Source: Albifimbria verrucaria
Lineage: Eukaryota; Ascomycota; Sordariomycetes; Hypocreales; Stachybotryaceae
Length of the DNA stretch: 64,000 bases
Assembly: GCA_020081605.1 (NCBI GenBank)
Contig: JAHREC010000062.1
Location: forward strand, 2,480,001-2,544,000
Direction: 5' to 3'
Shown here: piece by piece, positions 1-13,280 of the stretch
Layout of the letters: every line of letters begins with the position of its first letter
Position numbering within the stretch: position 1 is the first letter of the stretch
Program-made: the position numbers and the translations under genes
The notes under the pieces: model-generated
Databases searched by the model: none
Told to the model about the DNA's origin: nothing
The model's input: only the letters and a program-made list of their open reading frames with translations

Positions 1-3000
1 GTCGATGGTTCGTTCGATACCATCGTACCGTGCACCGCGCTTGGCTTGCTGCGAATCATCCTTTTCAATGGACGGCACTGGTTGTGTTGATTTGACCCTG
101 CGGGGCGAAGAATACTGGCGTCTCTCCTGATTACTTGTCCGCTTAGGACTAAAGTATTTGGACTGCGCCACAGCACCAGTAGTTTTCCTTTTGTTTGCTG
201 GACTGCCAATGGGGGAGAGTCTGGCAGGGGCTCTACAAACGTGACTTGATCGTTGTTCGATGAAGTGTTGTGTGGGATCCGCACCTCCAGTCTCCTTTTT
301 GACTCCGTTTGAGACGGAGACCTGTCGACCAAGGTGGAAGAAGATGGATGGACTACCAGGTCTGACTCTTGAGTTGGGGTATCTTCAATTCGTTCAACGA
401 ACTTTACGTCGTTATCAGATGCCGACTTTGAAGCAGCCTTATCCTTTGGCGCCGCGCTTGATTCTGTGGGCGTGGTGGCCACCGCAGGAGAATTACCGGA
501 CTTCGGGAGTCTTGTGGCTTCCCCATCTTCGCCGCTTTCTTTCGCATGCGTTTCTCTTCTGCTTCCTCGGCCAGGCGCTTCTGCTGCTCCTTTGCAAGCC
601 AAAAATAAGGTCTCTCAGTTGGTTGCGCCTATCAGAGGCCCTAATGTCCCAACCAAGTTCTTCTTTCAGAAACAGCTTCTGAACAACCTCATCCGGGTTC
701 TTTAAAAACTCCTCCATATAGCCCAATATGAATACACCACAGTCGCAATAATTGTCTTGCTCGGGAATGCCCCTGGCTGTCATACCCACGGGAAGCACTT
801 CGAGCTCGGCCCCCTCTTGGCCTTGGCTTCCTGGATTAGGTATTCCCTCAAAGCTGTGCAAGTTGGAGAATGTGCCGAGCCAAGGGAGTCAAGGGTAATG
901 ATTTTTGGTTGTCCACGTTCGTTCTTTGAATGGCCTCGATTGACAGACTTCGAACGGGCACTACCCATTGGAGTGGCTTGGGTAGTCTTGGGAGAAGACC
1001 TGCTCGGGGTCGACGGAGCCGCATCGGCCAGACCAGCGTTTTTCAAATGATTCCCCGGTGTGGTCTCTATAACACTGTCTATGCTGTCCTCAATAGTCAG
1101 GACAGGACGATCCTTAGCTGTGCCAACTTGACTGTTCCCATGCGATAATGTGGGTGAAGAATTGCAGTCCTGCTCGTTTCTCAAAGTGTTAGGGGCGTTG
1201 CAGATGATCGCCAAATACCAGTGTGCGCTCTCATTGACAGGTACTACGATATAATCGTATGAGAAAAGGTCGACCTTTGCAGTCCAAGCCTGAACGCCTT
1301 CATAATTGATCTTGCCCCGCGTAGACCTCAGTTTTTCGAAAAAGAAGGTATTGAAAAAGTATACCTTCTTCAGGATTTCTGGGTGGGTTTTCTCAAGCTG
1401 AATCTGAAGATAGCGAATATAAAAGTTGATCAGGTTGTCATTCAGGAATTGACCTTCATCAAGCCTGGGGATGTCATCCTTGTCAACAGTTGCTCTGTTC
1501 TTCCCGGTAGCGGGGAAAACCAAGGATTTGGACCACTCTGCCTCCCAATCTGAGTTGTTTGCCGTCCATCGAGGAGGAGTCTCGTCTCTAAAGTCATAAA
1601 TGGGAGAAACCCTTCTCGTTCTACGCGTCTCACGAACCGCGAACTTTTGCTCGAGAGCCGGGACAACAGCAACGTCGCCTGCATCAAGCGCTCGTGAGGA
1701 GTCAACTGCTGTCTCTTCGGTGCGCGGTACCGGTGCGATCTGGGCCGGAGCAGACGCTTCTTGCGGCTGTGTCCCATCACTTCGAGTTTCGGCATTTAAT
1801 CTCTCCAGATAGTGCGTCACTGCTTTAGACATGTGCTCCATCTCAGCCTTGAGCAAGTTCCTAAGAGAAAGTAAGCTCATGTCAAAATCTATTATGCCAT
1901 GGGGGAACTTACCCTTCCACATGTTGATCTTTAGCAAGATTGGGTATTAAGCCAACGAGTTCCACAGCATCTTCGGCAGAACCTACTTCTAGAAGAACCT
2001 TCGGAGGACGTTTTAGATACTGTGGCCCTTTGAGTTCCACGTAAGGGCTGTGCGTCGCATCATGGCGATAGCCCTGAACTTTGGAAAGATCAAACGTCAG
2101 CCATGGCAAATCGCAAAGTGCGCCATGCTTGTCTTTTGGCACAAGATCTGTCAAGTTGGGACCTTCAGCATGGAGGAAGACCTCAGGATACTCCACGTCT
2201 TTGGGTGGGTACAAGTCGCGATGAGATACTGCCTTTACCAAGCGTATTGGTTTATGAGCTGGCTTAGTATCCCGTCTGCGCCGTTGTCCCGTGAAATGTG
2301 TTGATTGGATGTCCCTCTGCCATGCTGCCGCTTTGGTGCGCAGATGTTAGAAAAGTTGGTGACCCTCCTGCCAGTGTCCTCGTTAGCCTGAAGCTCGTCC
2401 TCAGAGTCATCTATTGGTTCTCTCGGCCGTGATGCTTTTGGTTTCTTGATGTGGGGACCCCGGTCCGTACTAAAGTGCGACATGGTGTCTTTTTCAGAAA
2501 TTGAGGTGGACGTTGCAGGTCGGATGTTATGTTGGAGGGAGGAGGGCCATCATCGATTGCTAAAACATCTGGACTATCGGCAACCAGTGTTCCCGAGGGG
2601 TTGTTCTTTGTACGAACATGCCTCAAATCGGGGGTAGCTGGATATGTTTCATTGTTGCGCAATGTCCTGCTCAGATCATAGATCTTTCTCATCCTGGGCC
2701 GTGCTTTCTTTCCATAGGTCATTGGCTGTGCGTTATGATACTCAGGTATTTGGTGTGGTCTTTTGTTGACTTTCCGGTGGTCATACTCGAAGAACTTTGT
2801 ATTTCGACCAAGTCATCCAGAGAATCGTGGCGGCCACCCTGGGCCTCACGGCATTGTTCTCGAAGTACGGTGAGGTTTTAGACGACAGGCCAGTTCCAGC
2901 ATCCTTCTTGTGCCGTTTGGCGGGTCGTTCGTCTCTAGAAGTGAAGTCGTCGCGTGAAGGTTCGTTCGCCCTGTTATTCGTCCCGAGCGTGTTCAGAGGC

Positions 3001-3542
3001 CAGATGCCGCTGCCATTAGCGATTCCCTTCTGGAGGCAAGGTCAGTCTGCCGGACGCGGACGCGGTAAGGAGCAACGGAGACGGACCATCCGCTTTGTGA
3101 GGTTCATCTTGCTAAGTTTGGCTCTGTAACTGAATATCAGCACTGGTGGACAAGCAAAGCCAAAAATCATCGTGGGAAGCTTGAGGAGAGTCCCCATACC
3201 CATAGTCTGGAAACGAGTGCGCCTCCGAGTGATATCGTGCTAGCGGACTGGGTCGTGTGAGCGCGACAAATATGCGGCAACGGACAGGTCGAGAGTCCTA
3301 GGCTGAACGTACTCCCATGAAGACTGTTTCTTCCTCCGCACCTCGCTTCCAACGTCGGGTTCGTCCGCGTGACAATCCAGGGCTCCGGATGATGGAACGG
3401 CATTCGAGGTCAGTCGGTCGAGGCTAGCGACGTGTCTTGAGCCATGTCAGTAGCCCGAAGCAAAACAAAGCGCATGGAGAGACTTTGAGGAGCAAGAAAA
3501 CTTACTGGTGAGCCTCGAGGGCCTTGGAGTCGGGTCGAGCAT
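1..3542 (-). CDS. ULP2: Ulp2-type SUMO protease (C48 peptidase), partial at the left edge
   Basis: Cysteine protease that removes SUMO chains from nuclear proteins. The conserved core reads on the minus strand: an N-terminal core motif (DEGQFLNDNLINFYIRYLQ), the catalytic His in SAHWYLAIICN (about 1205-1240), the Asp in IITLDSLGSAHS (about 880-910) and the Cys in NYCDCGVFILGY (about 715-752). Between His and Asp sits a low-complexity insert of roughly 110 residues, as in Ulp2 rather than Ulp1. A clean intron lies at 1912-1861. The proposed start is the ATG at 3542-3540, followed by an intron beginning at 3505; this end is uncertain. The basic C-terminal tail reaches base 1 without a stop. The frame is broken at least six times by missing bases, including the G/C run at 810-814, the A5 at 601-605, 2313-2315 and 2537-2539. 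Family is certain, exact gene model is not. Confidence 0.85.
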
Positions 3543-5110
3543 GTAGGATCTTCAAATCTAAAGACTTCACGAAAGTTGAAGAGGTTAGTGGGGTTTGCTA
3601 GCGTGGGTGTGCGGGTAATGAATTAAGGGCAGCGAGTGGTAAAGTGCACTGTAAGCACCGGACTGCCAGACCATGACAGGTGCAAAGCAGCTCCACTAAC
3701 GAGGGTGAACCTCCAACGTCACTCCGTCGTGATGTATCGACATGACTGTCGCTCAGAATACCCGGGGAAAATCCTGCCAGCCTCTGTTCTTACCTGCAGG
3801 CTTACCCGAGCCGTGCCCGGAAGCCCTATCGACGCGGCATCGCGATCTTTGCGCAGTCCCATGATGATATGGTGCATACGGTTGTGAGACGCAACGGTCA
3901 CATTGCTCTATCTTCCTCGCCGGAAGGTCGCACGTCTTCATATCTTTGTACTCTCATACGTCACGATGCCAGCTCAAACTTGGCGGCCAGCACGGTATTG
4001 AATCAGAGCGTAGTGCGTCAACAGAAGCATAGATAATCAATAGAATGGTAGGGTGAAACATTCGAGGGTAGAAGTATCTCGGCGTAAACCGATGCCTGGA
4101 AGGGGAGCATGGGAAGTAGGACAGTGGTCATTTGCTGATGCTGGTCTCATGCAGCTACCAGCCTCCCATGTCGTCCGGAGGTCGCTCAATCATCCACAGC
4201 TCTGTCTGGTAACCTGGGCAGGTCCATGTCGAGCTGAGCTTACTCCAAACTCGGCTCTTACACCAGACCAAGTAAGACAGAAGACAGCTTAGCAGGAGTT
4301 GGGAATATTTCATAGGTATGAGTAAGTCTGAAAGCCCATGTGTTTACTTATTCTTGAGGACACACTCCTCGAAATAACCAAGACAATGCTATCCATGACC
4401 TTCCTTAATCGGACATGCTGGAAATGTCTCTAAAAGACGAGAATGTGTTGTTCTTGACTAGCCCGGTTCGCAACATCTATCCTGATGGGGCATGAAAATG
4501 AAGACCAATGCCTTTGATAATTCGACTCGCAGCAGCAGAGGATATTCCTCAGCCACTTCACTATTCAAAAAGAATACAACAGTAACGCGCTTGATCAACC
4601 AATTCTTTGTAAGTCAAAGGATTCGGTAAGCGTACCTTACTACCTATGTAAAGATAGGTACTCAAGTACCTGGGCTACTTATTGGTAGAGCCCATCGCCA
4701 TAACCTCTTATGATAGTAGGTCCCTGGGGTACAACTCCAGTAGTAACCACAATAGCGAGGAACTTGACGTACCAGAAAATCAACGCGGAATAAATTCATT
4801 AAAGTAAATAGATATCATTGGATTAATCATAGGATCAGTAATGTTGAATTTTTAAGCTATTACCGGTACTGTCTTGTTAGTTGTCTTTTGTTACTTGCTG
4901 CATCGGCACTGGTACTTCTCAGCTCCACTCACAAGGCTGACGAGGTCCCTTATCGCATAGGTAGGTAGGTACCTCTACCGTAGCTCCAGCCAAACGTGTC
5001 CAGATCCCGCGATAACCTCCATCGATCAGGCACATCCTCAACTCTTGGCCTGCAACCTCCGTCACGCGTGTCGCCCTTACCATAGGCGCCGCCAGCCATA
5101 TTTGCCCACC
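3543..5110. other. Divergent spacer between the SUMO protease and SPC3
   Basis: No coding potential was recognised. The stretch includes an AT-richer part around 4750-4880 and a GGTAGGTAGGTACCT block near 4960-4975, a motif that recurs in other spacers of this window. It presumably carries the promoters of both flanking genes. Confidence 0.5.
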
Positions 5111-5918
5111 ATGCACAACACACTTACTCGAGCCCAGAACGTCTTCGGCTTCTTTACCACCGTCGCCTGCGTCTTCGCTGCCTTCATCGCTGCCACGGAT
5201 TTCTTTGCTCCTCGCACACCCAGCGGTACCATTGCTACCCAGAACATCCAAGTGTACGACCCTTCCGTAGCCCGAGTCTCTTTCCCCGAATGTCCACCGT
5301 CTAATTTTACATGTCATTTGCAGTGTCAAGGGACGGCCGCATTACTACAGCACTAAGAAGGAAGAGTATGCTGTCATCCGATTCTCTCTCGAGGCAGACC
5401 TCTCCTCTCTCTTCACATGGAACACCAAGCAAGTCTTTGTCTACGTGACCGCCGAGTGGCCCAATGCCGATAACGCCAACAACACCAACATCGCTGTCAT
5501 CTGGGACAGCATCATCACTAATCCCAGCGCCGACCACCTCCTGAACGTCGGGCCCGCCACCCTGAAGAAGATCAAGAAGGGCTCTGCCGGCAAGAGCATC
5601 GACCCCAACCGGTAAGCTCCCCAAACACCCCTCCGATATCCTACGATTGATCATTGTCTAACTTGTCCTCGATACAGCGGAATTCTCAAGCTTAAGAACC
5701 AGAAGCCCAAGTACCAGATCACCCACCCCAGCGGCAAGATCGCCGAGACCGACGATGTCGTGCTCAAGCTACGTTACAACGTTCAGCCTTGGGTCGGCCT
5801 GCTGACCTGGGACTTGAAGGAGACGCTGTATATGTGGAACCCTGTCAAGGGTGGCGAGAGCAAGAAGTTTGCTCTGCCTGCTATTAAGAAGAAGGACGGA
5901 CAAACCAAGCGCTCATAA
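5111..5918 (+). CDS. SPC3: Signal peptidase complex subunit 3 (SPC22/23)
   Basis: Subunit of the endoplasmic reticulum signal peptidase complex, which cleaves signal peptides from secreted proteins. Three exons, 5111-5253, 5324-5611 and 5678-5918, splice to 672 bases (223 residues). A single N-terminal membrane anchor lies at about residues 12-32 (FFTTVACVFAAFIAATDFF), followed by a lumenal domain with the family motifs EEYAVIRFSLEADLSSLFTWN and KQVFVYVTAEW, and the C-terminal LLTWDLKETLYMWNPVKGG. The size matches the family. This is one of only two genes in the window whose frame is unbroken. It is transcribed toward XRN1, leaving a 269-base convergent gap. Confidence 0.95.
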
Positions 5919-6187
5919 ACTGGAAGGATTAAAAACACGGGGAATTTTATAATGGAACAAATACATTAGCGTGACATATTCTGAGAATAATCCAAATGGA
6001 CGTGACAGGCTTCACATGCATATATGTTCTGATATTGGGGTGTACACATTCAATTATGCGACATCGCTAATCCCGACGATCCTAACACCGAGTTTATCAT
6101 ATGCCGCCGTGACAACTCCGCATCCCAAACCGAGAGAGTATATAGCCTCTCACTTTTAAAATACAGAGTATGTATACAGCCCAGTGG

Positions 6188-9100
6188 CTACCTAAGCTTG
6201 GGTCGAGTTACCGGCTCCTCTCCACCTCCGTTTCCACCTCGTCCCCGGTTTCCACCACGACCTCTTCCACCTCGGCCATTTCCTCGACCGCGTCCCCTAC
6301 CCTCGGAGCATCGAGGCTCGCAGGAGGTGGGACATTGGCGTACATTGGCTGCTCTGTCGAGCCACCAGATGGTGGGCTCGGTGCGCCTCCACGCCCACGG
6401 TTGCCCCCGCGGCCACCTCGTGCCTGTCCATTAACGCCTCGGTTGTGAGAACCGCCGCGAGAGTTACCGTTCACACCGTTCTCTGTACCAGGTGGGCCAT
6501 TACGGTACACGAGTGTACTGTGCTGAAGGTTGGGGGCGCCACCGCGTTGGTTGCCACCAGGGCCAGGGCTGCCTCGGCCGCGGCCTGGGGAGTGAGAACC
6601 ACCGTTAATGGCACCTCGCCAACCGCCACGCAAGGGAGGTGGCGCCTGAGAATCCTTGTACTGCGGGACAGTAGTAACTGAACCATATGGTCCTGTTGTG
6701 GCTGCTTGAGCTGGTCGTCTCTTCTGTGATCTGCTAGAAGCAGAGACAACCTGTCGGTCTGTAGTGTTGAGGACTGAGGACGAAGAGACGGTCTGGCCTC
6801 TGAACATCGGCGCTCTGTCGTTGAGAGTTGTTCCACTCATGAAGGCGGTATCCCAGACAACGTCAAGCAGAAGAGCTGTGGCTGTGCGGCTGATGCCGAC
6901 AACTGTGCCACGAGTAGCAATGGGGACCTTTCCAGCAGCAGCGACGAACGTAACACGATCTCCGAGGCTGAAATTCTGATTGCCAAGAACCATCTCAGCA
7001 TCCGACGGCTTTAGCATTGCAGCTCGGGGAACTCCGCGAAGTTTGCGGATATCAATATCCTGCGACGCCTGGTACACTTGTTCTCCAATCGCAGCCAAAG
7101 ACATGACAACGTCAGAGTCGAGCTGCTCGGCTTCCAAAGGCACACGCTCAAACTTGCTCGTCTCCTGAGCCTTCAGCCAAGCTGAGATATCCTTGACTCG
7201 CTGCGATGCCTTGGCTGGATCATTCCACAAATCTGTCTCGTAGATCTCGCTCCTCTGTGGCTCCTTCTGTATCGCGATGAAGAAGTCTGGGAAGGCAACC
7301 ATGTAATCCGCAATCAGCTTGATGGCAGCATTACTGAATTCCCATCCACTCTGTGACTTTCGCGAGTATCCCAGCACCTTCATCTTTCGTCCTTCAAACT
7401 TGAGGTTCAAACCGAGGTTCAATTTTAGTCCCGCAGCAGTAATCACCTGGTAAGATGATGTGATCTTGCTGAGAATCAGGGGATGAAGTGCAAGCTTCTT
7501 AGCCACGGCGAAAGACGGCGTATAAGGGTTACGGCGCTCTGCTTCATGGATCATCTGCTTGCCAAAGTCGGGCTCCTTGGCCTTGGAAATGGACACCACG
7601 ATCTCGGCCTTGCCACTGACATGGCCTGTAACCTCTAATGGTCGTCCGTAGGCGAAATCACCAAGGAAGAAGGCTCGAGTGCCGTGAGGGAATTCCTCCT
7701 CGATAGGGAGAGCTGCCTTCTCGATGAAGCGCTCATCTTCGTTGACAACTTCATCAACAATAGTCTGAGCAGCGTAGACGCCACGCAAGCTGGGGTTTTC
7801 ACCATACTCCTTGATCAGTGCACCCTCTTCAGTCTTGAGCAGGCCCTTGAGCATATGGACATTAACCAAACACTCCACTTGGCCAATCGTGATACCAAGG
7901 CGCTTAGCATGCCAGTTCTCCAGGTAATCAGCTTCCTTGGAAAAGTCGGACGCCTCTCTGTTGTTATGATCTCTTGTGATGACGTCCGTTCCGTTTTCGG
8001 CAAGCTCATAGCTGAATAACTCGTCTTGAACACGGACAACCTTGGCCTCCTGCAGGAAGGGGTAGCCAACGAAGCAGCGCTGTCCGAGTCTTGCCTTCCA
8101 TGTGCTCGTTCTTGCCCGCGCCTCGGTCTCCGTCAAAGTGACAACAAAGCTGGGGTTGCGACTCTCTGACTGGAAGACATTGATGCCATAGCCTTCAACC
8201 AGCTGCGCTGTAAAAGGCAGAGTGTGCAAGGTAGGGAAGCCAGCTAGGGCATTGATGCTCAAAAGGGCGCCATTCGTGAGGCCGGACAAGTACTCTAGAC
8301 CTTCCATATCGGGCATATCGAAAATGTTCTCCACGCAGTGGCAAGCCTGAATCTCTGGGAAGATACCAGGCATAGACGAAGGGAATGTGAAGTTCACATC
8401 CGGAGAGTACGTGAACTTGATCGGAACACCGAACCCGTTGCGAGCCTTCTCATCATCCTCTAGTTGGTCGTTCTTCGTAGCCATAGCATCCAGCAAGCGC
8501 TTCTCGTCGATGAAAGGAATTTTTACAACAGCCTCCCAGTCCATCTTCTTGCCATTCATATCCAAAATAAAATCTCTGGGGTAAAAATCAATGATAGGAG
8601 AGTTGGGGTTCGTCATTAAGTCGTGATAGACCTTAGGGACAATCTTCTTGCTACGATCTGGCAAGACGCCCATAAGCTGTTCGAATGGTTTGAAGGGCTG
8701 CCCTTCTTGAAATTCAAATCCGCGTTAACACCCAGTGAAACATCTATGTCTTGTTAGTTCGGGAACAATGCAGTAGTGGGATATAAAGTCGTACCTGAAA
8801 TAAGAGGGGCATAATGATATCCGTAAAACCATGGCCAAGATGCAATTCCACGGTAATAGTAGTACAAAACCCACTGCAAACCTTGAACATAATTCTCACA
8901 TAGCTTCTTCAGCTCGTCGGTGTAGTCCTCGGGTTTCCACTCTTCGAACTTTTGGAGGTAGTACTTAGTCTTCCAACCTTTGTACTTGTCCTGGTAAAGT
9001 TTCTCGTAATTCTTCTGAGCATCTTCAGCAGTGATGTCGGCAACCATAGCTTTGTCGTAGGTCTTTATCACACGGTAAGCGGCTAGGTTACCTTCCTCCT

Positions 9101-10670
9101 CTTCATCTTCCTCGTCATCATCGTCACCCGCAGCTGTGGGTGGGAATGACAAGTAGAGGTGACGGTGGCCCTCCTCGTCTTCCTTAGTAGACCAATCCAG
9201 ATGCATAGAATCGGCCAAGTCCTGAACAAACTTTCGATCCTCAGCCTTAAGATCCTTTCCAAGATCCAAAGGAGCGTTCGATCGCTTGGAGACATAGGGT
9301 CGAATCTTGTTTTTCCACAAGTCTCTCTGGGCGGAGGTGATGACAAGCTGATTGCCTTTCGGCGTCTTATGGCTTGACTCCTTGCCCTGGAGCTTCTTCT
9401 CCATCTGCTTCGCGGCATACCATTTCTCATCAGAAACATCGTCTTCAAACTGCTCAAGCTCGGTCTTGCTGAGCTCTCCAAGCAGCTTTTGTAAGCGAGG
9501 CATGTTGATAACGCCATTTTCGTTAATGTACCCGTCACACGCCGGTAACACCTTCTTATATATCTGGAACATGTTGGCCAGGGCACCCTCATTAATATGA
9601 AGCCCAGGCAGATTCGGTAAGAAATCGTTTCCGATGAAAAACGCCATCAGAATAAAGTCGTCAATTACACGCTCCAAATCAAATTGGAACGTAAGTGCGC
9701 CATTTGCTTTTAGCTCTTGAAACTCCAAATCCAGATATTCTCGAACAATGCAAAGATGAAGAAGGTAAAAATTCTGGTGCTCCAGTTCCTTCGACTTGGT
9801 CTTGGACGACCGTCCAAAGGTGACCTCCTCACGGAGAAGGCAGAAATGAGGATCATGGCTCAGAAGTCCAAGCATGATCAGATCGGCGTCCAAGCCGTAT
9901 AGACAGTGTCGAACGTTGGGGTTGTAGTTTGGCTGTGCCTTTGCGTTTCGAATGTATTCCATGATTTTGTGTTCACCTTCACCTGGCACTTCGTGACCGG
10001 AGAGCACAATCTCGCAGCCCTGCCAGTCTGTATCCTCGGATACCTTCTTGTTGACAAAATACCTCAGTTGCTGAGATAGCTTCGCCATGAACTCGGTACC
10101 TGGAAGTCTGAGTTAGCATGTAGTTGGGATTGCAAGATCATTGGGTACTGACCTGGAGTGATGCAGTTACTGTCGAACGGCTCCTCTTTCGGGAGCTCGA
10201 TACCATCCTTGATGGCCTTTTCACGGGCCTTCTCAGCGTCGAGGGCTGTACGGAATCGTCGGGCTCGCTGCTGGTTCATCTTGGCACGCGGGGCGACACC
10301 ATCGATGGCCATGAAGAAGAGCTGCTTCGGTTTGATCTTTCCAAAAAGATGCTCGATGTAGTTGAAAATACGAATAAACATTTCCTCCTCGCTAAGGCGG
10401 AACGTTGTGTCTTCGCCCGCATCTTTGTGTGTGCAGTTGTGAATGATACCATTCATGTCGAGCTATTGTAAAGTGTCAGCGACGGGAGTACGGCAACGGC
10501 TCTGGGGCAGACGAACGTAGAGACAGTCGAACTCGGGTATACGGTTCTCTGCGATGACTTGTGAGATCGCAGGATAACGCTCCGAGAGCCATCTGAAGAA
10601 TTTGGGAACACTGTAGCAGAATGTCAGTACGAGCGCCGTGTCGAATAGCATGGACTTCAGCTCACCCCAT
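6188..10670 (-). CDS. XRN1: 5'-3' exoribonuclease 1 (XRN1/KEM1)
   Basis: Processive 5'-3' exonuclease that degrades decapped mRNA in the cytoplasm. Exons: 10670-10666, 10610-10517, 10462-10153, 10099-8795 and 8743-6188, giving about 1,423 residues once two missing bases are added. The first exon is only ATGGG, so the protein starts [15 protein letters not shown] across intron 1. Catalytic acidic motifs of the family are present: [53 protein letters not shown] and [10 protein letters not shown]. The XRN1-specific D1-SH3 region follows, including the SH3-like [17 protein letters not shown]. The two breaks are at the C3 runs 8701-8703 and 6300-6302; repairing the second exposes an RGG-rich tail ending [10 protein letters not shown] at the stop at 6190-6188. 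The D1/SH3 region separates it from nuclear RAT1. Confidence 0.96.
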
Positions 10671-11669
10671 GATGTCGGTTGTATGATTCTGGACCTCCTC
10701 TCTGAGAATGAAATTGTAAAGGGCAAAACAGCAGTCAAGAAATAACTGCGGAAGACTCTAGGCCTCTGGGTGATCCAAACAAGGCGAATCGGGAGGCGGA
10801 AATCCTAGTCGCAATGCGATGACTCGATCGCTAGTGCCACACAAAGAATAGCAGCAACAGACGTGGCAGACAGCGAAGGATAGGAAACAGACCCTCGCGG
10901 CAAGGTCGCACGGAAGAGAAGGGCAGCGTGATAGCCCAAAGGATCGGGGCGGTGGCGGGTCAAAGGAGCGCGATGAGGATAAGGCAATGCCTTGTGTGTT
11001 TTCAGAGGAAGCTTGAGCAAGCCAGCAACCAGCGGTGGTGATGGAAGATCCCCAGTTCTAAGTGGGGCCCTGTTGCCCCTGGTAGAGTCACCCAGTCTTT
11101 CTAGAGGGTCTTTTTCAGTGCTGGGAATTGCTTGAGGCACACCAAGTCCTTATCTTATCGCGAGCTTGGAGTCCTGTGGGGCAGAGCGAGCAGGCAGGCA
11201 GGCAGGCAGGCATTGTGCATTACCACAGAATCGAAGCAGCAGCGTCTCCGTGGTTAAGCAGGGGTTTCTGTCTGGAGCAAAAGAGATAAATAAAATCTCA
11301 CATGATATTTCTTTATAGCTCAGTTGTTATATATCACAATCAAAACTCTGTGTGATTTCTAGTTCTGGCCCTGCATCCTTTCACACTGACGTACCTTTCA
11401 ACAAAATGGTCCAAGCAAGCGACCGAATCTGATTGGCTGCCTCGCCCCAAGCACTAAAGCCATGTCCCAGCCTTGCCAGCCTTCTACTCACTTTACGCGC
11501 AGCGACGCGCTCACCACTTGCTTCAACCATATTTGGTGCTTTTTCGCCGGAGACCTCACCACTCCAATCTCCACCCTCACCATCTTGACGCAATCTCAAG
11601 GCGCAACCGTTCAACTATCGTCTTGATTCGAACACAATCTAGCAAAAACCGTCTTCATCACAGCCCGCC
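10671..11669. promoter_or_regulatory. Divergent promoter region of XRN1 and HAT2
   Basis: About 1 kb separates the start codons of two divergently transcribed housekeeping genes, so both promoters must lie here. No gene was seen. It contains a CAGG microsatellite at 11191-11212 and a C-rich block just before the HAT2 start. Confidence 0.5.
11191..11212. repeat. CAGG microsatellite
   Basis: Five perfect tandem copies of the tetranucleotide CAGG, then CA, within the XRN1/HAT2 spacer. Confidence 0.9.
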
Positions 11670-13280
11670 ATGGCGCCCGCCCAATTAGCTGATCCCGACG
11701 TTGATGGTGAGTTTCTCATCGAGGGCAAACAGAATTGAACCAGACAACTCATCACATTTGCAGTCGATATGAGCCACGAAGAAGAAGATGACCAGGCCGA
11801 GCGCTTGATCAATGAGGGTTTGTTGCGTCCGGACGGCTCGAGGCGAGAATCTCAAGGCTGACGTTGACACAGAGTACAAGACGTGGAAGAAGAACAGCCC
11901 CTTCTTATATGACATGATCCTTGGGTAAGCCTGTTTTGAGTGAACATGGGCATGTATCTCAACTCTTAAAATGCTGACTTAAATAGCACTGCCTTGACAT
12001 GGCCTACTCTAACCGTTCAGTGGTTCCCCGATGTCAAGGAGCCAGAGGACAAGAACTATCGCATCCATCGCCTGCTTCTAGGCACACACACTTCCGATGA
12101 CAGCCCCAACTACGTCCAGATTGCGGATGTCCAGATACCCAAGACTGCTACGCCGAACATGGAAGACTACGATGATGACCGTGGCGAAATTGGCGGATAC
12201 GGCAAGAACGCCGGCGTCGCTGCCATCAAGTGTGACATCGTGCAGAAAATTGAGCACCCTGGCGAGGTGAACAAGGCCCGTTACCAGCCCCAGAACCCGG
12301 ATATCATCGCTACTCTATGCGTTGATGGCAAGATTCTCATCTTCGACCGTACGAAGCACCCTCTCCAGCCAAGCGCCAGCTCACTGGGCAAGGTCAACGC
12401 CCAGATCGAGCTCGTGGGTCACAAGGCCGAGGGCTTTGGTCTCAACTGGAACCCTCATGAGGAAGGATGTCTGGTATCAGGTAGCGAGGATAAGACTATG
12501 TGTCTTTGGTAAGTCGAAATATGCTACATAACTCTCTCCTACAAGCTAACTAGAGAACAGGGACCTAAAAACCCTTGAAGCGGACTCAAAGATCCTGAAG
12601 CCTGCTCGCAGATACACTCACCACACGCAGATTGTCAACGATGTGCAGTACCACCCCATATCAAAGAACTTCATTGGTTCGGTCTCGGATGATCAGACGC
12701 TACAGATTGTCGACCTCCGACATAGCGACACCACCAAAGCTGCTGTTGTTGCTCGCCGTGGCCATCTTGATGCCATCAATGCCCTGGCTTTCAACCCCAA
12801 CTCTGAGGTTCTGGTTGCCACCGCGTCCGCTGATAAGACCATCGGTATTTGGGACTTGCGTAATGTCAAGGAAAAGGTGCATACTCTCGAAGGCCACAAC
12901 GACGCCGTCACGTCTCTCTCTTGGCACCCTACCGAGGCGGGCATTCTTGGAAGCGGTAGCTATGATCGCCGAATTATCTTCTGGGATCTCTCCCGTGTTG
13001 GCGAGGAACAACTGCCTGATGACCAGGATGACGGCCCCCAGAGCTGTGAGTTGCCTGCCTTGAAATAAACGTTTTGTGTTTCTAGTGCTAATATATCTAC
13101 AACAGGCTCTTCATGCACGGTGGCCACACCAACCATCTCGCCGATTTCAGCTGGAACCAGAATGAGCCGTGGCTCGTCGCAAGTGCTGCTGAGGACAACC
13201 TGCTTCAGGTCTGGAAGGTGGCAGAGTCCATTGTCGGTAAAGACGACGGCGAGTTGCCTGTCGATGAGCTTGACCGATAG
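11670..13280 (+). CDS. HAT2: Histone-binding WD40 protein HAT2 (RBBP4/p55 family)
   Basis: WD-repeat chaperone that binds histone H4 and serves in the type B histone acetyltransferase and related chromatin complexes. Six exons: 11670-11706, 11764-11817, 11873-11924, 11987-12508, 12561-13045 and 13106-13280. The N-terminal H4-binding helix is clear (EEYKTWKKNSPFLYDM), followed by ALTWPTLTVQWFPD and a seven-bladed propeller with typical repeats such as TASADKTIGIWDLRN and the last blade HTNHLADFSWNQNEPW. One base is missing from the C5 run at 13035-13039: with six C the junction becomes GPPELLFMHGGH, the family consensus, and the coding length becomes 1,326 bases (441 residues). RBBP4/MSI1 paralogues are very similar, so HAT2 versus MSI1 is the only doubt. 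Confidence 0.93.
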
